Source: Firmicutes bacterium ADurb.Bin248 (GTDB taxonomy: Bacteria; Bacillota; Clostridia; Christensenellales; CAG-138). Taken from it: a DNA stretch of 38,691 bases. The stretch spans positions 1-38,691 of the forward strand of contig MWBW01000027.1 of assembly GCA_002069725.1 (NCBI GenBank). The letters run 5' to 3'. Shown piece after piece: positions 8,796-17,510 of this stretch (position 1 is its first letter; every line of letters begins with the position of its first letter). The translations under genes and the position numbers were made by a program. Under the pieces are notes generated by a model. It was given only the letters and a program-made list of their open reading frames with translations. It did not search any database and was not told the DNA's origin.

Positions 8796-9929
8796 ATGGA
8801 ACACACGGAATTCAGGCTGAAAACCAAACAGGACATCGAGGATTTTCTCACGGGCTGCGCGTTCTACGGAACGGGCGGCGGCGGAAACACGGCCGTGGGC
8901 CGCAGGTCGCTCAACAGGTGCCTCGAGCAGGGCTACGACATCACGCTCACGCCGCCGGAGCACATCGACGACGACGCGCTTTACTGCAGCGCCTTCTTCA
9001 TGGGCAGCATCGCGCCCAGGACCGAGGAAGTGCTCCGGGAGATGGAGCGCGGCGGCTATACCGAGCGCAAGTACGGCCTTGAGGAAATGCTCATCGGCGC
9101 GGTGCGCGCGCTCGAGAATTTCCTCGGCAAAAAGGTTGCCGGCCTCGTGATCGTGGAGCCCGGCGGCTCCAACGCGGCCTGCTGCATGGCGGCCGGGTAC
9201 ATGATGGGCCTGCCCGTGCTCGACGGCGACCCCGTCGGCCGCGCGGTGCCCGAGATGATGCAGGGCCCCTGCGCGATGCGGGGAAAGACCTGCCTGCCAG
9301 TCGTCTACTTCGATTCCTGGGGCAACAGCAACGTGACCGTCAACGCCGCGAGCTACAAGGCGATGGAGCGCACCGGCAAATTCCTCAGCCAGGCGTCCTA
9401 CGGCGAGATGGCCGAGGCGGGCTACGCCATGACGGGGCGCGAGGTGAAGGATATCCTCATCCCCCGCTCGCTCTCGCGCGCGTGGCGCGTGGGGCAGGCC
9501 ATCAACCGCGCCGCCGGGGAAGGGCGCGATCCGCTCGCCGCCGCGGCAAACGCCTCGGGCGGCCGCGTGGTCGGCCGCGGCGCCATCCGCGCGCTCAAGA
9601 CGCGCGACGCGGACGGCTACTACTGGGGCGAGTACCTCGTCGAGGGCGAGGGGGACTGCGCGGGCAGGACCTACAAGGTCTGGTTCAAGAACGAAAACCA
9701 CGTTCTCTGGATCGACGGCGCGCCCGCGGTCACGAGCCCCGACCTGATCACCGTGCTCAACGCGGACACCGGCGCGCCCATACTCAACACCTTCCTGAAA
9801 GAGGGGGAGCGCGTGGGCATCGTGACGAACCCCTCCGACCCGTTCTACATGTGCGACAAGGCCGTCGAAGTGTTCGGCCCGCGCGCCTTCGGCTTCGACT
9901 TCGACTATGTTCCGTATCAAAAGGATTGA
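8796..9929 (+). CDS. DUF917 / S-Me-THD family protein
   Basis: A 377-residue protein of the DUF917 family (PF06032, S-methyl-thiohydantoin-desulfurase-like). It has the glycine-rich N-terminal turn GTGGGGN near residues 27-33, the EPGGSNA segment and the LPVLDGDPVGRA motif typical of the family, and a second domain with LITVLNADTGAPI. Members often accompany PucR regulators and hydantoinase-like genes; biochemical function is known only for a few. The gene starts four bases after the last ATPase gene with AGAGGG upstream, so it belongs to the import operon and probably acts on the imported compound or a derivative. Confidence 0.85.
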   Translation: MEHTEFRLKTKQDIEDFLTGCAFYGTGGGGNTAVGRRSLNRCLEQGYDITLTPPEHIDDDALYCSAFFMGSIAPRTEEVLREMERGGYTERKYGLEEMLIGAVRALENFLGKKVAGLVIVEPGGSNAACCMAAGYMMGLPVLDGDPVGRAVPEMMQGPCAMRGKTCLPVVYFDSWGNSNVTVNAASYKAMERTGKFLSQASYGEMAEAGYAMTGREVKDILIPRSLSRAWRVGQAINRAAGEGRDPLAAAANASGGRVVGRGAIRALKTRDADGYYWGEYLVEGEGDCAGRTYKVWFKNENHVLWIDGAPAVTSPDLITVLNADTGAPILNTFLKEGERVGIVTNPSDPFYMCDKAVEVFGPRAFGFDFDYVPYQKD

Positions 9930-9944
9930 AGAAAGGAGCAAACG

Positions 9945-11210
9945 ATGCAAACCAGCCAGTATTCCGGCTTCTATAAGCTTTCGATCGAGGAGCGGCTCGA
10001 CGAGGTCGCCGAATTCGCGGGCCTTACGGAGCAGGAGAAGCAGCTCCTGCTCAACACGGGCAACCTCGCGCGCGACACGGCCGACCATATGATCGAAAAC
10101 GTCGTGGGCGGCTACGCGCTGCCCATGGGCGTGGCGCTCAACTTCCTCGTCAACGGCAGGGAAACGCTGATCCCCATGGTCGTGGAGGAGCCCTCCGTCG
10201 TCGCCGCCGCGAGCAACGCCGCCAAGATGGCGCGCCCGACGGGCGGCTTTTTCGCGAGCTATACGGGCTCCGTCATGATCGCGCAGATACAGCTGCTCGG
10301 CGTGGCCGACCCCGGCTGCGCGCGCATGCGCGTCTACGAAAACAAGGATAAGATACTTGCCCTGTGCAACGAGCGCGACCCCGTGCTCGTGAAGTTCGGC
10401 GGCGGCGCGCGGGACGTCGAGGTCCGCGTGATCCCCGGCGAGGAGACCATGCTCGTGGTGCACCTGTTGGTCGATACGCTCGACGCCATGGGCGCCAACT
10501 GCGTCAACACCATGGCCGAGGCCGTCGCGCCCCTGATCGAGCGCGTCACGGGCGGCAAGGCGGGCCTTCGCATCCTTTCGAACCTCGCCGTGCACCGCCT
10601 CGCGCGCGCGCGCTGCACGATCTCCAAAGAAGCCATAGGCAGCGAGGATGTCGTGGACGGCGTCGTCAGGGCGTACCGCTTCGCGGCGGCGGACCCGTTC
10701 CGCGCGGCCACGCACAACAAGGGCGTCATGAACGGCGTGAGCGCGGCGGTCGCCGCCACGGGCAACGACACGCGCGCCATAGAGAGCGGCGCGCACGCGT
10801 ACGCCGCGATCACGGGCCAGTATTCCCCGCTCACGCGCTGGGAAAAGGACGCCGAGGGCAACCTCGCGGGCTCCATAGAGATGCCCATGGCGGTGGGTCT
10901 CGTCGGCGGCGCCACCAAGACGCACCCGGCGGCGCGCGTCGCCGTGAAGATACTCGGCGCGAAAAGCGCCGGGGAAATGGCCGAAGCCTACGCGGCGCTC
11001 GGCCTCGCGCAGAACCTCGCCGCGCTTCGGGCGCTCGCGACCGAGGGCATACAGCGCGGGCATATGTCGCTGCACGCGCGCAACATCGTATCCTCCATAG
11101 GCGTAACGGGAGACGCGGGCGACGCCGTCGTGCGGCGCATGATCGAGGAAAAGAACATCAACGCGGAATACGCCGCGAAGCTCGCAAGGGAGCTGGGCGT
11201 TCTCCGATAA
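9945..11210 (+). CDS. mvaA: Hydroxymethylglutaryl-CoA reductase, class II
   Basis: A 421-residue enzyme that follows the class II (Pseudomonas mevalonii-type) HMG-CoA reductases along its whole length. Catalytic residues are in place: Glu82 in VVEEPSVVAAAS, Lys259 in ATHNKGVMNG, Asp275 in ATGNDTRAIE and His373 in GIQRGHMSLHARN. The nucleotide-binding DAMGAN motif is at 180-185. Class II enzymes interconvert mevalonate plus CoA and HMG-CoA with NAD(P). In a substrate-import operon, and with no other mevalonate-pathway gene here, an oxidative catabolic role is more likely than isoprenoid synthesis, since most Clostridia use the MEP route; that is inference. GGAGC lies six bases upstream of the ATG. 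Confidence 0.92.
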   Translation: MQTSQYSGFYKLSIEERLDEVAEFAGLTEQEKQLLLNTGNLARDTADHMIENVVGGYALPMGVALNFLVNGRETLIPMVVEEPSVVAAASNAAKMARPTGGFFASYTGSVMIAQIQLLGVADPGCARMRVYENKDKILALCNERDPVLVKFGGGARDVEVRVIPGEETMLVVHLLVDTLDAMGANCVNTMAEAVAPLIERVTGGKAGLRILSNLAVHRLARARCTISKEAIGSEDVVDGVVRAYRFAAADPFRAATHNKGVMNGVSAAVAATGNDTRAIESGAHAYAAITGQYSPLTRWEKDAEGNLAGSIEMPMAVGLVGGATKTHPAARVAVKILGAKSAGEMAEAYAALGLAQNLAALRALATEGIQRGHMSLHARNIVSSIGVTGDAGDAVVRRMIEEKNINAEYAAKLARELGVLR

Positions 11211-11232
11211 AACGCGGAAAGGAGCGTAAACC

Positions 11233-12474
11233 ATGTCGCTGAAACTCACGGCAGACGAACGGGCGATACTCGAAGGAAAAGAGGGCGAGGCGCGCAAGTT
11301 CGCCATGGAGATCCTCGTCAAGGTCGCGGAAGGCTCGGGGGCGGAGAGGCTCATCCCCATTTCGAGCGTCCACCTCGTGCTGCACGCCTACAAGAGCGCG
11401 TTCGACGCGGGCGTCATCGCCGCCGAAAAGATCGCGGACATGGGCGCGCGCTTCAGCGTGCCCACGACCATCGACCCCTACGGCATGGACGCCGAGGATT
11501 GGCGCGCCGCCAAAACGCCCGAGCAGTACGCCGTCATGCAGGAACGGCTCGAGAAGGCGGTCATGCGCATCGGCGTCATCCCCGTGTGGACGTGCACGCC
11601 GTACTACGGCTTCAACATGCCGCGCTTCGGCGAGAACGTGGCTTGGAGCGAATCCAGCGCGGTCGCCTTCGTCAACACGGTTCTGGGCGCGCGCACCAAC
11701 CGCCAGAGCGCCATCGTGGACATCTGCTGCGGCATACTCGGCAAAGCGCCCGAGGTCGGGCTGCACCTTGCGGAAAACCGCCGCGGCGAAGTGCTCATCA
11801 AACTCAACGTCGATCGCCCGCTCAAGGATTGGGAATTCCCCGCGCTGGGCTTCCGGCTCGGGCGCCTGCTCGGCAACCGCATCGGCGTCGTGGACGGCGT
11901 CAAGGGCTCGCCCGTCACGGAGAACATGAAGTCCCTGTGCGCGGCCGCGGCGGCCTCCGGCTCCGTGGCGCTGCTGCACGTGGTCGGCGTCACGCCCGAA
12001 GCGCCCACGCTCGAAGCGGCCTTCGGCGCGAACGAGTCAAAGCAGGTCGTGGAGATCGGCGAACAGGATCTTCTCGACACGCGCGCGCAGATGAACACGC
12101 ACAAGGGCCGCGACGTGGACGTCGTCGCCCTCGGCTGCCCGCACTACACCATCAACGAGATCGTCAACGTGCACAGGCTGCTCGCGGGCCGCAAGGTCCA
12201 TCCGGACGTGGCGTTCTGGATCTACGCGAACTCCGCCGCCATCGCCATGGCTGAGAAGATGGGCATCCGAAAGGAGCTCGAGGACGCGGGCGTCACATTC
12301 CGCGCGGGCACCTGCATGATCATCTCGCCCATCAGGGAATGGGGCTTCAAGGTCATGATGACGGATTCGGGCAAATGCGTGCACTACGGCCCCATGGAAT
12401 GCGGCACGGAGATGCTCTTCGGCGGAACCGGGGAGTGCGTGGAAGCCGCGGTCGCGGGCCATGTCGTCGCGTGA
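11233..12474 (+). CDS. Aconitase X catalytic (large) subunit
   Basis: A 413-residue AcnX large subunit (DUF521/AcnX). Cys121 (WTCTPY), Cys302 (LGCPHY) and Cys361 (AGTCMII) are the expected iron-sulfur ligands, and GENVAWSESSAVAFVNTVLGA is the characteristic family block. AcnX enzymes are [Fe-S] dehydratases: characterised examples are bacterial cis-3-hydroxy-L-proline dehydratase and the archaeal mevalonate 5-phosphate dehydratase. The HMG-CoA reductase next door makes a mevalonate-like or other branched 3-hydroxy acid substrate attractive, but the sequence alone does not settle it. AAAGGAGCG precedes the ATG; the small subunit follows after 12 bases. Confidence 0.9.
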   Translation: MSLKLTADERAILEGKEGEARKFAMEILVKVAEGSGAERLIPISSVHLVLHAYKSAFDAGVIAAEKIADMGARFSVPTTIDPYGMDAEDWRAAKTPEQYAVMQERLEKAVMRIGVIPVWTCTPYYGFNMPRFGENVAWSESSAVAFVNTVLGARTNRQSAIVDICCGILGKAPEVGLHLAENRRGEVLIKLNVDRPLKDWEFPALGFRLGRLLGNRIGVVDGVKGSPVTENMKSLCAAAAASGSVALLHVVGVTPEAPTLEAAFGANESKQVVEIGEQDLLDTRAQMNTHKGRDVDVVALGCPHYTINEIVNVHRLLAGRKVHPDVAFWIYANSAAIAMAEKMGIRKELEDAGVTFRAGTCMIISPIREWGFKVMMTDSGKCVHYGPMECGTEMLFGGTGECVEAAVAGHVVA

Positions 12475-12486
12475 AAGGAGGAGGCT

Positions 12487-12918
12487 ATGAGCGTTTATAA
12501 AGGCCGCGCCGTCGTCGAGGGCGCGATCGTAGAGGGCGAGGCGCTGGTGAGTTCGATGCCCTTCGGCTTTTTCGGCGGCGTGAACCCGGGTACGGGCGTC
12601 GTCATAGACCGCTGGCACGACCTGTTTGAGCAGAATATGAAGGGGAAGATACTCGTCTATCCCGAAGGGCGCGGCTCCACGGTGGGCGCGGCCATCATAC
12701 TCGAGCTCGCGCGCACGGGCTGCGCGCCCAAGGCGATCATGTTCAACGCGAGCGAGATCATCACCGTCACGGGCGGCGTGCTCGCAAAGAAGTTCTACGA
12801 TCTGGATCTGCCCATGCTCGACCGGTTCGAGTGCGACATCACCAGGGTCATAAAAACCGGCGACGTCGTGCGCGTGGATCCCGCCGAGGGAACTGTGGAA
12901 ATTCTCTCTTCAAAGTAG
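12487..12918 (+). CDS. Aconitase X swivel (small) subunit
   Basis: A 143-residue DUF126/AcnX swivel-domain protein, the obligate partner of the large subunit. It shows the family blocks PFGFFGGVNPGTG, KGKILVYPEGRGSTVG and IITVTGGVLAKK; the GRGST loop contributes to the active site at the subunit interface. AAAGGAGGAGG lies directly upstream, overlapping the end of the large-subunit gene. In many bacteria the two parts are fused into one chain; here they are separate, as in archaea and some Bacillota. Confidence 0.9.
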   Translation: MSVYKGRAVVEGAIVEGEALVSSMPFGFFGGVNPGTGVVIDRWHDLFEQNMKGKILVYPEGRGSTVGAAIILELARTGCAPKAIMFNASEIITVTGGVLAKKFYDLDLPMLDRFECDITRVIKTGDVVRVDPAEGTVEILSSK

Positions 12919-12992
12919 TATGATAGAAATCGAACCGCGCGGCTGCCTCACGGCGGCCGTATGGCTATGCCGCAAGATATAGGAGGGATACC

Positions 12993-14105
12993 ATGAATAA
13001 GGACAACTACAGGCTGATCGAAACCCTGCGGCACGAGCTGCACATGCATCCCGAGCTTTCCAACCACGAAACATGGACCAAGGCGCGGCTGATGAGCTTC
13101 CTTCGCGAGCACACGAGCCTTGAATTGCACGACGGCGGCAAATGGTTCTTCGCCGCCCACCGCGAGGGAGAGGGGCTCAAAAACATCGCCTTCCGCGCGG
13201 ACTTCGACGCGCTGCCCATAGACGATCTGTGCGAGCTGCCCTACCGCTCGCAGATCCCGCACGTGTCGCACAAGTGCGGCCACGACGGCCACGCCGCGGC
13301 GCTGTGCGGCCTCGCCCTCGAACTCGAGGGCAGGACCGTCGGGAAAAACGTCTTTCTCATCTTCCAGCACGCCGAGGAAACCGGCGACGGCGCGTGGGAC
13401 GCGCGCGGCTTCGTGCCGGATAATCGGATTGACGAGATCTACGCCTTCCATAACATCGTGCCCTGCGAGCTGAACAGGGTCGTTTGCTGCTACGGCACGA
13501 GCAACTACGCCTCCAAGGGCATGATCATCGATATGACGGGCACGCCGACGCACGCGAGCCTTCCCGAGGCGGGCAGGAACCCGGCCTACGCGCTCGCGAA
13601 CATCGTGGCCGCGCTCGCGGACATCGCGAACCCCGCACAGTATCAGGGCGAGGTGCTCTGCACGATCATACAGCTCGCCTGCGGCGAGCGCGCCTTCGGC
13701 ACCGCCGCGAGCAGCGGGCAGCTGCTTTTGACCATCCGCGCCGAGCGCGAGGCGGAACTGGATCAGCTCCAGCGCCGCATCGAGGACGAGGCGCGCGCGC
13801 AGGCGGAACGCTATGGGCTCGGGTATGCGTTCTCCTTCGAGGATTCCTTCCCCGAGACGGTCAACGACGAAGCCTGCGTAAACAAGGTGTTCGCCGCGGC
13901 GACGGCGCTCGGCTTCCCCTAAGAGGCCAAGCGCGGCAGCCGCGCTTCGGAGGACTTCGGCCACTTCCTCAAGCGGGCGCCGGGCGCGCTGTTCTTCATC
14001 GGCGGCGGCGCGGACAGGCCCCCGTTCCACACGTCGTACTACGACTTCACGGATTCCATCATGGAGAGCGCCGTGGAGATGTTCAAAAAGCTCATAGAGA
14101 TGTAA
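12993..14105 (+). pseudogene. M20-family amidohydrolase/peptidase interrupted by an in-frame TAA
   Basis: An M20D-type zinc aminoacylase or carboxypeptidase begins at 12993 behind TAGGAGGG. It keeps the metal site: CGHDGH at 95-100 and the Glu pair at 128-129. Codon 310 is TAA (13920-13922), after which the same frame runs on for 60 codons with the conserved SEDFGHFL motif and FHTSYYDF near the C-terminus, stopping at 14103-14105. The total of about 370 codons is normal for the family, so a single substitution has broken an otherwise intact gene, unless it is a sequencing error. The truncated product would lack the C-terminal metal ligand region. It is last in the catabolic cluster, 74 bases after the AcnX small subunit. 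Confidence 0.85.
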
Positions 14106-14121
14106 ATCGCCGTATCGGCTC

Positions 14122-14163
14122 GCGCGCCGCCGCCGGAAAGCGTTGCGGCGCGCCTGCTTTTTT
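14122..14163 (+). terminator. Terminator of the importer/catabolic cluster
   Basis: GCGCGCCGC (14122-14130) pairs with GCGGCGCGC (14145-14153) around a 14-base loop, followed by ctgc and six T residues. It lies 17 bases after the M20 reading frame. Confidence 0.6.
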
Positions 14164-14171
14164 GGTATGCT
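14143..14171 (+). promoter_or_regulatory. Possible promoter for the VOC protein gene
   Basis: TTGCGG (14143-14148) and TATGCT (14166-14171) are spaced by 17 bases and overlap the terminator stem. Transcription would start about 35 bases before the GTG start of the VOC gene. Confidence 0.4.
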
Positions 14172-14213
14172 CGCCGGGGAAAGAGAACGCAGCGCAAACA
14201 AGGAGGAAATGCC

Positions 14214-14555
14214 GTGATCGAGATCGGAGCCATCGTATGGGGCGTGAAGGACGTCGCGCGCGCCGTGGAGTTCTGGACCAGGGCGCTGAACTACGAATTG
14301 AAGTATCCCATGGCGGACGACTGGGCGATACTCGCGCCCAAGGACGGGAGCGGCGTGCAGCTTTCATTGAACCGGGTCGCCTCGGAAAAAGCGAAGCGGC
14401 ATCATATGGATTTGTTTACGCTCGAGCCGGAGGAGGAGATCGCGCGGCTCATTTCCCTCGGCGCGACGCGCATGGACTGGCGCTATCCGCCGGATGCGGA
14501 TTTCACGGTGCTGCGCGACCCCGACGGGAACCCGTTCTGCGTGGTGCATTGCTGA
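14214..14555 (+). CDS. VOC-family (glyoxalase/bleomycin-resistance fold) protein
   Basis: A 113-residue single-module VOC protein starting with GTG; AGGAGGA lies eight bases upstream. It begins IGAIVWGVKDVARAVEFWTRAL and ends with LRDPDGNPFCVVHC, both hallmarks of the glyoxalase-like superfamily. His62/His63 (KRHHMDLF) and a C-terminal acidic residue are candidate metal or substrate ligands. The family includes lyases, epimerases, dioxygenases and drug-binding proteins, so the substrate is unknown. It sits alone between two terminators and may or may not belong to the neighbouring catabolic modules. Confidence 0.8.
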   Translation: MIEIGAIVWGVKDVARAVEFWTRALNYELKYPMADDWAILAPKDGSGVQLSLNRVASEKAKRHHMDLFTLEPEEEIARLISLGATRMDWRYPPDADFTVLRDPDGNPFCVVHC

Positions 14556-14558
14556 GGC

Positions 14559-14583
14559 AAAAAAGCGGCTCGCGCCGCTTTTT
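14559..14583. terminator. Bidirectional terminator between VOC gene and CaiB gene
   Basis: A run of A residues, GCGGC, loop TCGC, GCCGC and five T residues form a stem with U-tracts in both directions. It serves the VOC gene (stop at 14555) and the convergent CoA-transferase gene (stop at 14592). Confidence 0.8.
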
Positions 14584-14591
14584 CTGAAAGC

Positions 14592-15779
14592 TCAGATCGC
14601 GCCCTCCTGCCGGAAGCGCGCGATATCGTTGTTTGAATACCCCAACTCCGAGAGGATTTCCGCGTTGTGCTGGCCGAGCGCGGGCGAGGGGAAGCGGATG
14701 CGCGCGCCCGTCTCGCTCAGGCGTATGGGCGAGCTGTTGAGCCTGATCCTGCCCGCGACGGGATGCTCCACATCCTCGAACATGCCGCGCGCGGCGATGT
14801 GCGGATCGCCGGCGATCTGCGCCATGTCGAGTATGGGCGCTGCCGGGACGCCCGCGGCGAGCGCCGCGTCCACGGCCTCCGCCACGGTGCGGTCCGCGAG
14901 CCACGCCTCGACGATCTCCTTGAGCGCCTTGTTGTTCTTCACGCGAAGCGGCACCGTGAGGAAGCGCCCGTCCGAAACGAGCTCCGGCCGTTTGAGCAGC
15001 TTTTCGCAGAAGGTTTCGAACAGCCTTTGGTTGCCGCAGCCGATCACGAGATGGCCGTCCTTCGCGCAGAAAGAATCGTAGGGCGCGATGGCGTCGTAGG
15101 AATTGCCGCGGCGGCCGGGCGCCTCGCCCGTGGCGAAGTAGCGCTGCCAGGCCTGCTCCAGGCTCGCGACGACCGAGTCGACCAGCGATATGTCCACATA
15201 CTGCCCCTCGCCCGTGATTTCGCGCGCGCGAAGCGCCGCGAGCACGCCTATGGCGAGGTTCATACCGCCCAGAATATCCCCCATGGCGTTGCCGGAGCGG
15301 GTCGGCGGGCCGCCCTCCTGCCCCGTGATGCTCATGAGCCCGCCCATCGCCTGGGCGATGATGTCGTAGCCCGGCCTGTTTGAATACGGCCCGCCCGCGC
15401 CGAAACCCGTGACGGCTCCGTAGATCAGGCGCGGGTTGCGCGCGCGAAGGGCTTCGTAGCCGAGGCCGAGCCTGTCCATCGTGCCGGGGCGGAAGCTTTC
15501 GAGCAAAACGTCCGCCTTTTCAACGAGCCGCAGGAGGATTTCCCTGCCGCCTTCGGATTTCAAATTGAGCGTGATCCCGCGCTTGCCGCGGTTGAGGTTG
15601 GCGTAGTAGAGGCTCTCGCCGTTTTGGTGAGGGCCGAAGCCGCGCGCGTCGTCGCCCGCTCCGGGCGGCTCGATCTTGACGACGTCCGCGCCGAAGTCCG
15701 CGAGTATCGCGCCGCAGTACGGCCCCGCGAGCACCTTGGTCATGTCGAGCACGAATATGTTTTCGAGCGCGCCGCGCAA
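14592..15779 (-). CDS. CaiB/BaiF family CoA-transferase
   Basis: A 395-residue class III CoA-transferase, which moves CoA between carboxylic acids without free CoA. It begins RGALENIFVLDMTKVLAGPYCG and has NLNRGKRGITLNLKSEGG, DVLLESFRPGTMDRLG and GYDIIAQAMGG; the Asp in the last motif is the expected catalytic residue that forms the acyl-anhydride. The start is probably the TTG at 15779, two bases after the upstream stop, with GAGAGGAA overlapping that stop. It is the third gene of an atuA-led operon and likely activates a substrate or recycles CoA for it. Confidence 0.9.
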   Translation of the reverse strand: MRGALENIFVLDMTKVLAGPYCGAILADFGADVVKIEPPGAGDDARGFGPHQNGESLYYANLNRGKRGITLNLKSEGGREILLRLVEKADVLLESFRPGTMDRLGLGYEALRARNPRLIYGAVTGFGAGGPYSNRPGYDIIAQAMGGLMSITGQEGGPPTRSGNAMGDILGGMNLAIGVLAALRAREITGEGQYVDISLVDSVVASLEQAWQRYFATGEAPGRRGNSYDAIAPYDSFCAKDGHLVIGCGNQRLFETFCEKLLKRPELVSDGRFLTVPLRVKNNKALKEIVEAWLADRTVAEAVDAALAAGVPAAPILDMAQIAGDPHIAARGMFEDVEHPVAGRIRLNSSPIRLSETGARIRFPSPALGQHNAEILSELGYSNNDIARFRQEGAI

Positions 15780-15781
15780 GT

Positions 15782-16117
15782 CTATTCCTCTCCCGCGGGC
15801 AGCTCGCACTCGATCTTCATGCGCAGGAACGCCGAGGCCATGGATTTGCCCAGGCTGTCGAGCCGCAGCGAGTGCGTCGCGCCGCCGCCGAGCGCGTGCT
15901 TCATCACGAAGTTGAAGCCTCCTAAGGTCGGCACGTCGTAACGGACGATCCCGCCCCTGACCATGTCCCCGAAATGCGCGCGCACGCGCTCCACGGTGAC
16001 CTCGCGCTCGATGATATCATAATATTCGGGCTTTCGCGCGAACACGCAGACGTTGCTCGTGTCGCCCTTGTCGCCGGAGCGGCCGTGGGCGATCCGGTTT
16101 AGGTAAACTTGCGCCAT
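15782..16117 (-). CDS. AtuA-like ferredoxin-fold subunit (stand-alone)
   Basis: A 111-residue protein starting MAQVYLNRIAHGRSGDKGDTS, matching the C-terminal ferredoxin-fold domain that is fused to AtuA in Pseudomonas-type proteins. Other family marks are VERVRAHFGDMVRG, LGGFNFVMKHALGGG and SLRLDSLGKSMASAFL. Here it is a separate gene 11 bases after the larger AtuA gene, so the two probably form one enzyme. AAGGAGG lies seven bases upstream of the ATG. Its biochemical role is not established. Confidence 0.85.
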   Translation of the reverse strand: MAQVYLNRIAHGRSGDKGDTSNVCVFARKPEYYDIIEREVTVERVRAHFGDMVRGGIVRYDVPTLGGFNFVMKHALGGGATHSLRLDSLGKSMASAFLRMKIECELPAGEE

Positions 16118-16128
16118 GGTTTGCCTCC

Positions 16129-17496
16129 TTACCTGACTTCGAGTATGTGCGAACGAAGCTCGACGCTCCCGCGCGGGATCAGCGTGGCCCAAAGGCCGAT
16201 GACCTCCTGCACGTGCGCGCGGCCGCCGAAGAAGCTCGCGCCCGGAGGGCCGTTGAGCTGCAGCGGCGCGATCTCGGGTACGATCTTGCCGGCCTCCTCC
16301 TTGGTTTTCGTGCGTATGGCGATGCGAAGCACGACCTCGTTGAGGTCTTTGACGCGCGAAGGCGACATGTCCGCCACCGCGAGGTGCAGCGAGTTGAGGC
16401 CGATGAAGTCGATCATCACGTCCTCGGCCCGCAGGTTCTTTCGCTTCATTTTCTTCATGATGATGTCCGCCGCGGCCTGCGCCTTCTCATAGGCGTCCGG
16501 CCAGGCGAAGCTCAACATGGTCGCGACCTTGAAGCCCGCCTTGTAGCCGATGGAGAGCTTGAGCATTTCCGGGCGCGGCTTTCCGCGGATGCCGCCCACG
16601 CGCACGCGGTTCTCGCCGATTTGCGTGAGCGTCGCTTTCGAAAGGTCGACTGTCACGTCGGGCGTGATGTAGTTGGCGGGGTCGTGCACCTCGTAGAGTA
16701 TCTGCTCCTTGAGCGCCTGCTCGCTGATGAGGCCGCCGCAGTCCGGCGCTTTGGTCACGACGAAGTCGTCGTTTGAAATTTCCGCGATCGGGAAGCCCAG
16801 CTCGTCCATGCGCGGCACGTCGCGCCAGCCGTAATCGAAGTTGCCGCCCGCGCCCTGGCCGCCGCACTCGAGCAGGTGGCCGGCCATGATGCCGCGCGCG
16901 AGGTTGTTCCAATCGTCCGGCGCCCAGCCCAGGCCGTGCATGACGGGCGCAAGGAACAGCGCCGAGTCGGTCGAGCGGCCCGTGACGACGACGTCCGCAC
17001 CCTCTCCGAGGCAGGCGAGCGTGGGCTCGTGCCCGAAATAGACGTTGGCGTTGACGATCTTATCCTTGATTTCCATGAAATCGCCCGCGCCGTCCATGTT
17101 GTCGAAAGCGACGCCGGAGGCGAGCAGCTCGTCGATTTTTCCCGTGAGGTCGTCCCCCGTGACATAGCCGATCTTATAGCCGGAAAGCCCTTTCTCCCCG
17201 GCGATCTTGCTCAAGCCCTCGACGCAGCCTTCGATGTTCATGCCGCCCGCGTTGGTGAGCACGCGTATGCCGCGCGTCTTCGCGTCCGCCGCGATCTCCC
17301 GCATCAGATCGAGGAAATCGCGCGCGTAGCCCGCCTGCGGGTTGGTCAGCTTCTGGCGCGCCATGATCGAAAGCGTCAGCTCCGCGAGATAGTCGCAGGC
17401 CATGTAGTCGATGCCGCCGCGGCGCACCATATGGATCGCGGCGTCCGGGCTGTCCCCCCAGAAGCCCTGCCCGCCGCCGATTTTCACCTGAGCCAT
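16129..17496 (-). CDS. Acyclic terpene utilisation AtuA family protein (DUF1446)
   Basis: A 455-residue AtuA/DUF1446 protein. The start MAQVKIGGGQGFWGDS is the conserved glycine-rich N-terminus of the family, and CDYLAELT, RVLTNAGGMN, GADVVVTGRSTDSALFLAP and HLLECGGQGAGGNF are family blocks. AtuA is required for growth of pseudomonads on citronellol and related branched terpenes, yet its reaction is unknown; relatives lie beside CoA-transferases and acyl-CoA genes. The ATG has GGGGGAGGG upstream. It heads a three-gene operon under a LacI-type operator. Confidence 0.88.
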   Translation of the reverse strand: MAQVKIGGGQGFWGDSPDAAIHMVRRGGIDYMACDYLAELTLSIMARQKLTNPQAGYARDFLDLMREIAADAKTRGIRVLTNAGGMNIEGCVEGLSKIAGEKGLSGYKIGYVTGDDLTGKIDELLASGVAFDNMDGAGDFMEIKDKIVNANVYFGHEPTLACLGEGADVVVTGRSTDSALFLAPVMHGLGWAPDDWNNLARGIMAGHLLECGGQGAGGNFDYGWRDVPRMDELGFPIAEISNDDFVVTKAPDCGGLISEQALKEQILYEVHDPANYITPDVTVDLSKATLTQIGENRVRVGGIRGKPRPEMLKLSIGYKAGFKVATMLSFAWPDAYEKAQAAADIIMKKMKRKNLRAEDVMIDFIGLNSLHLAVADMSPSRVKDLNEVVLRIAIRTKTKEEAGKIVPEIAPLQLNGPPGASFFGGRAHVQEVIGLWATLIPRGSVELRSHILEVR

Positions 17497-17510
17497 GTGC
17501 CCTCCCCCTT

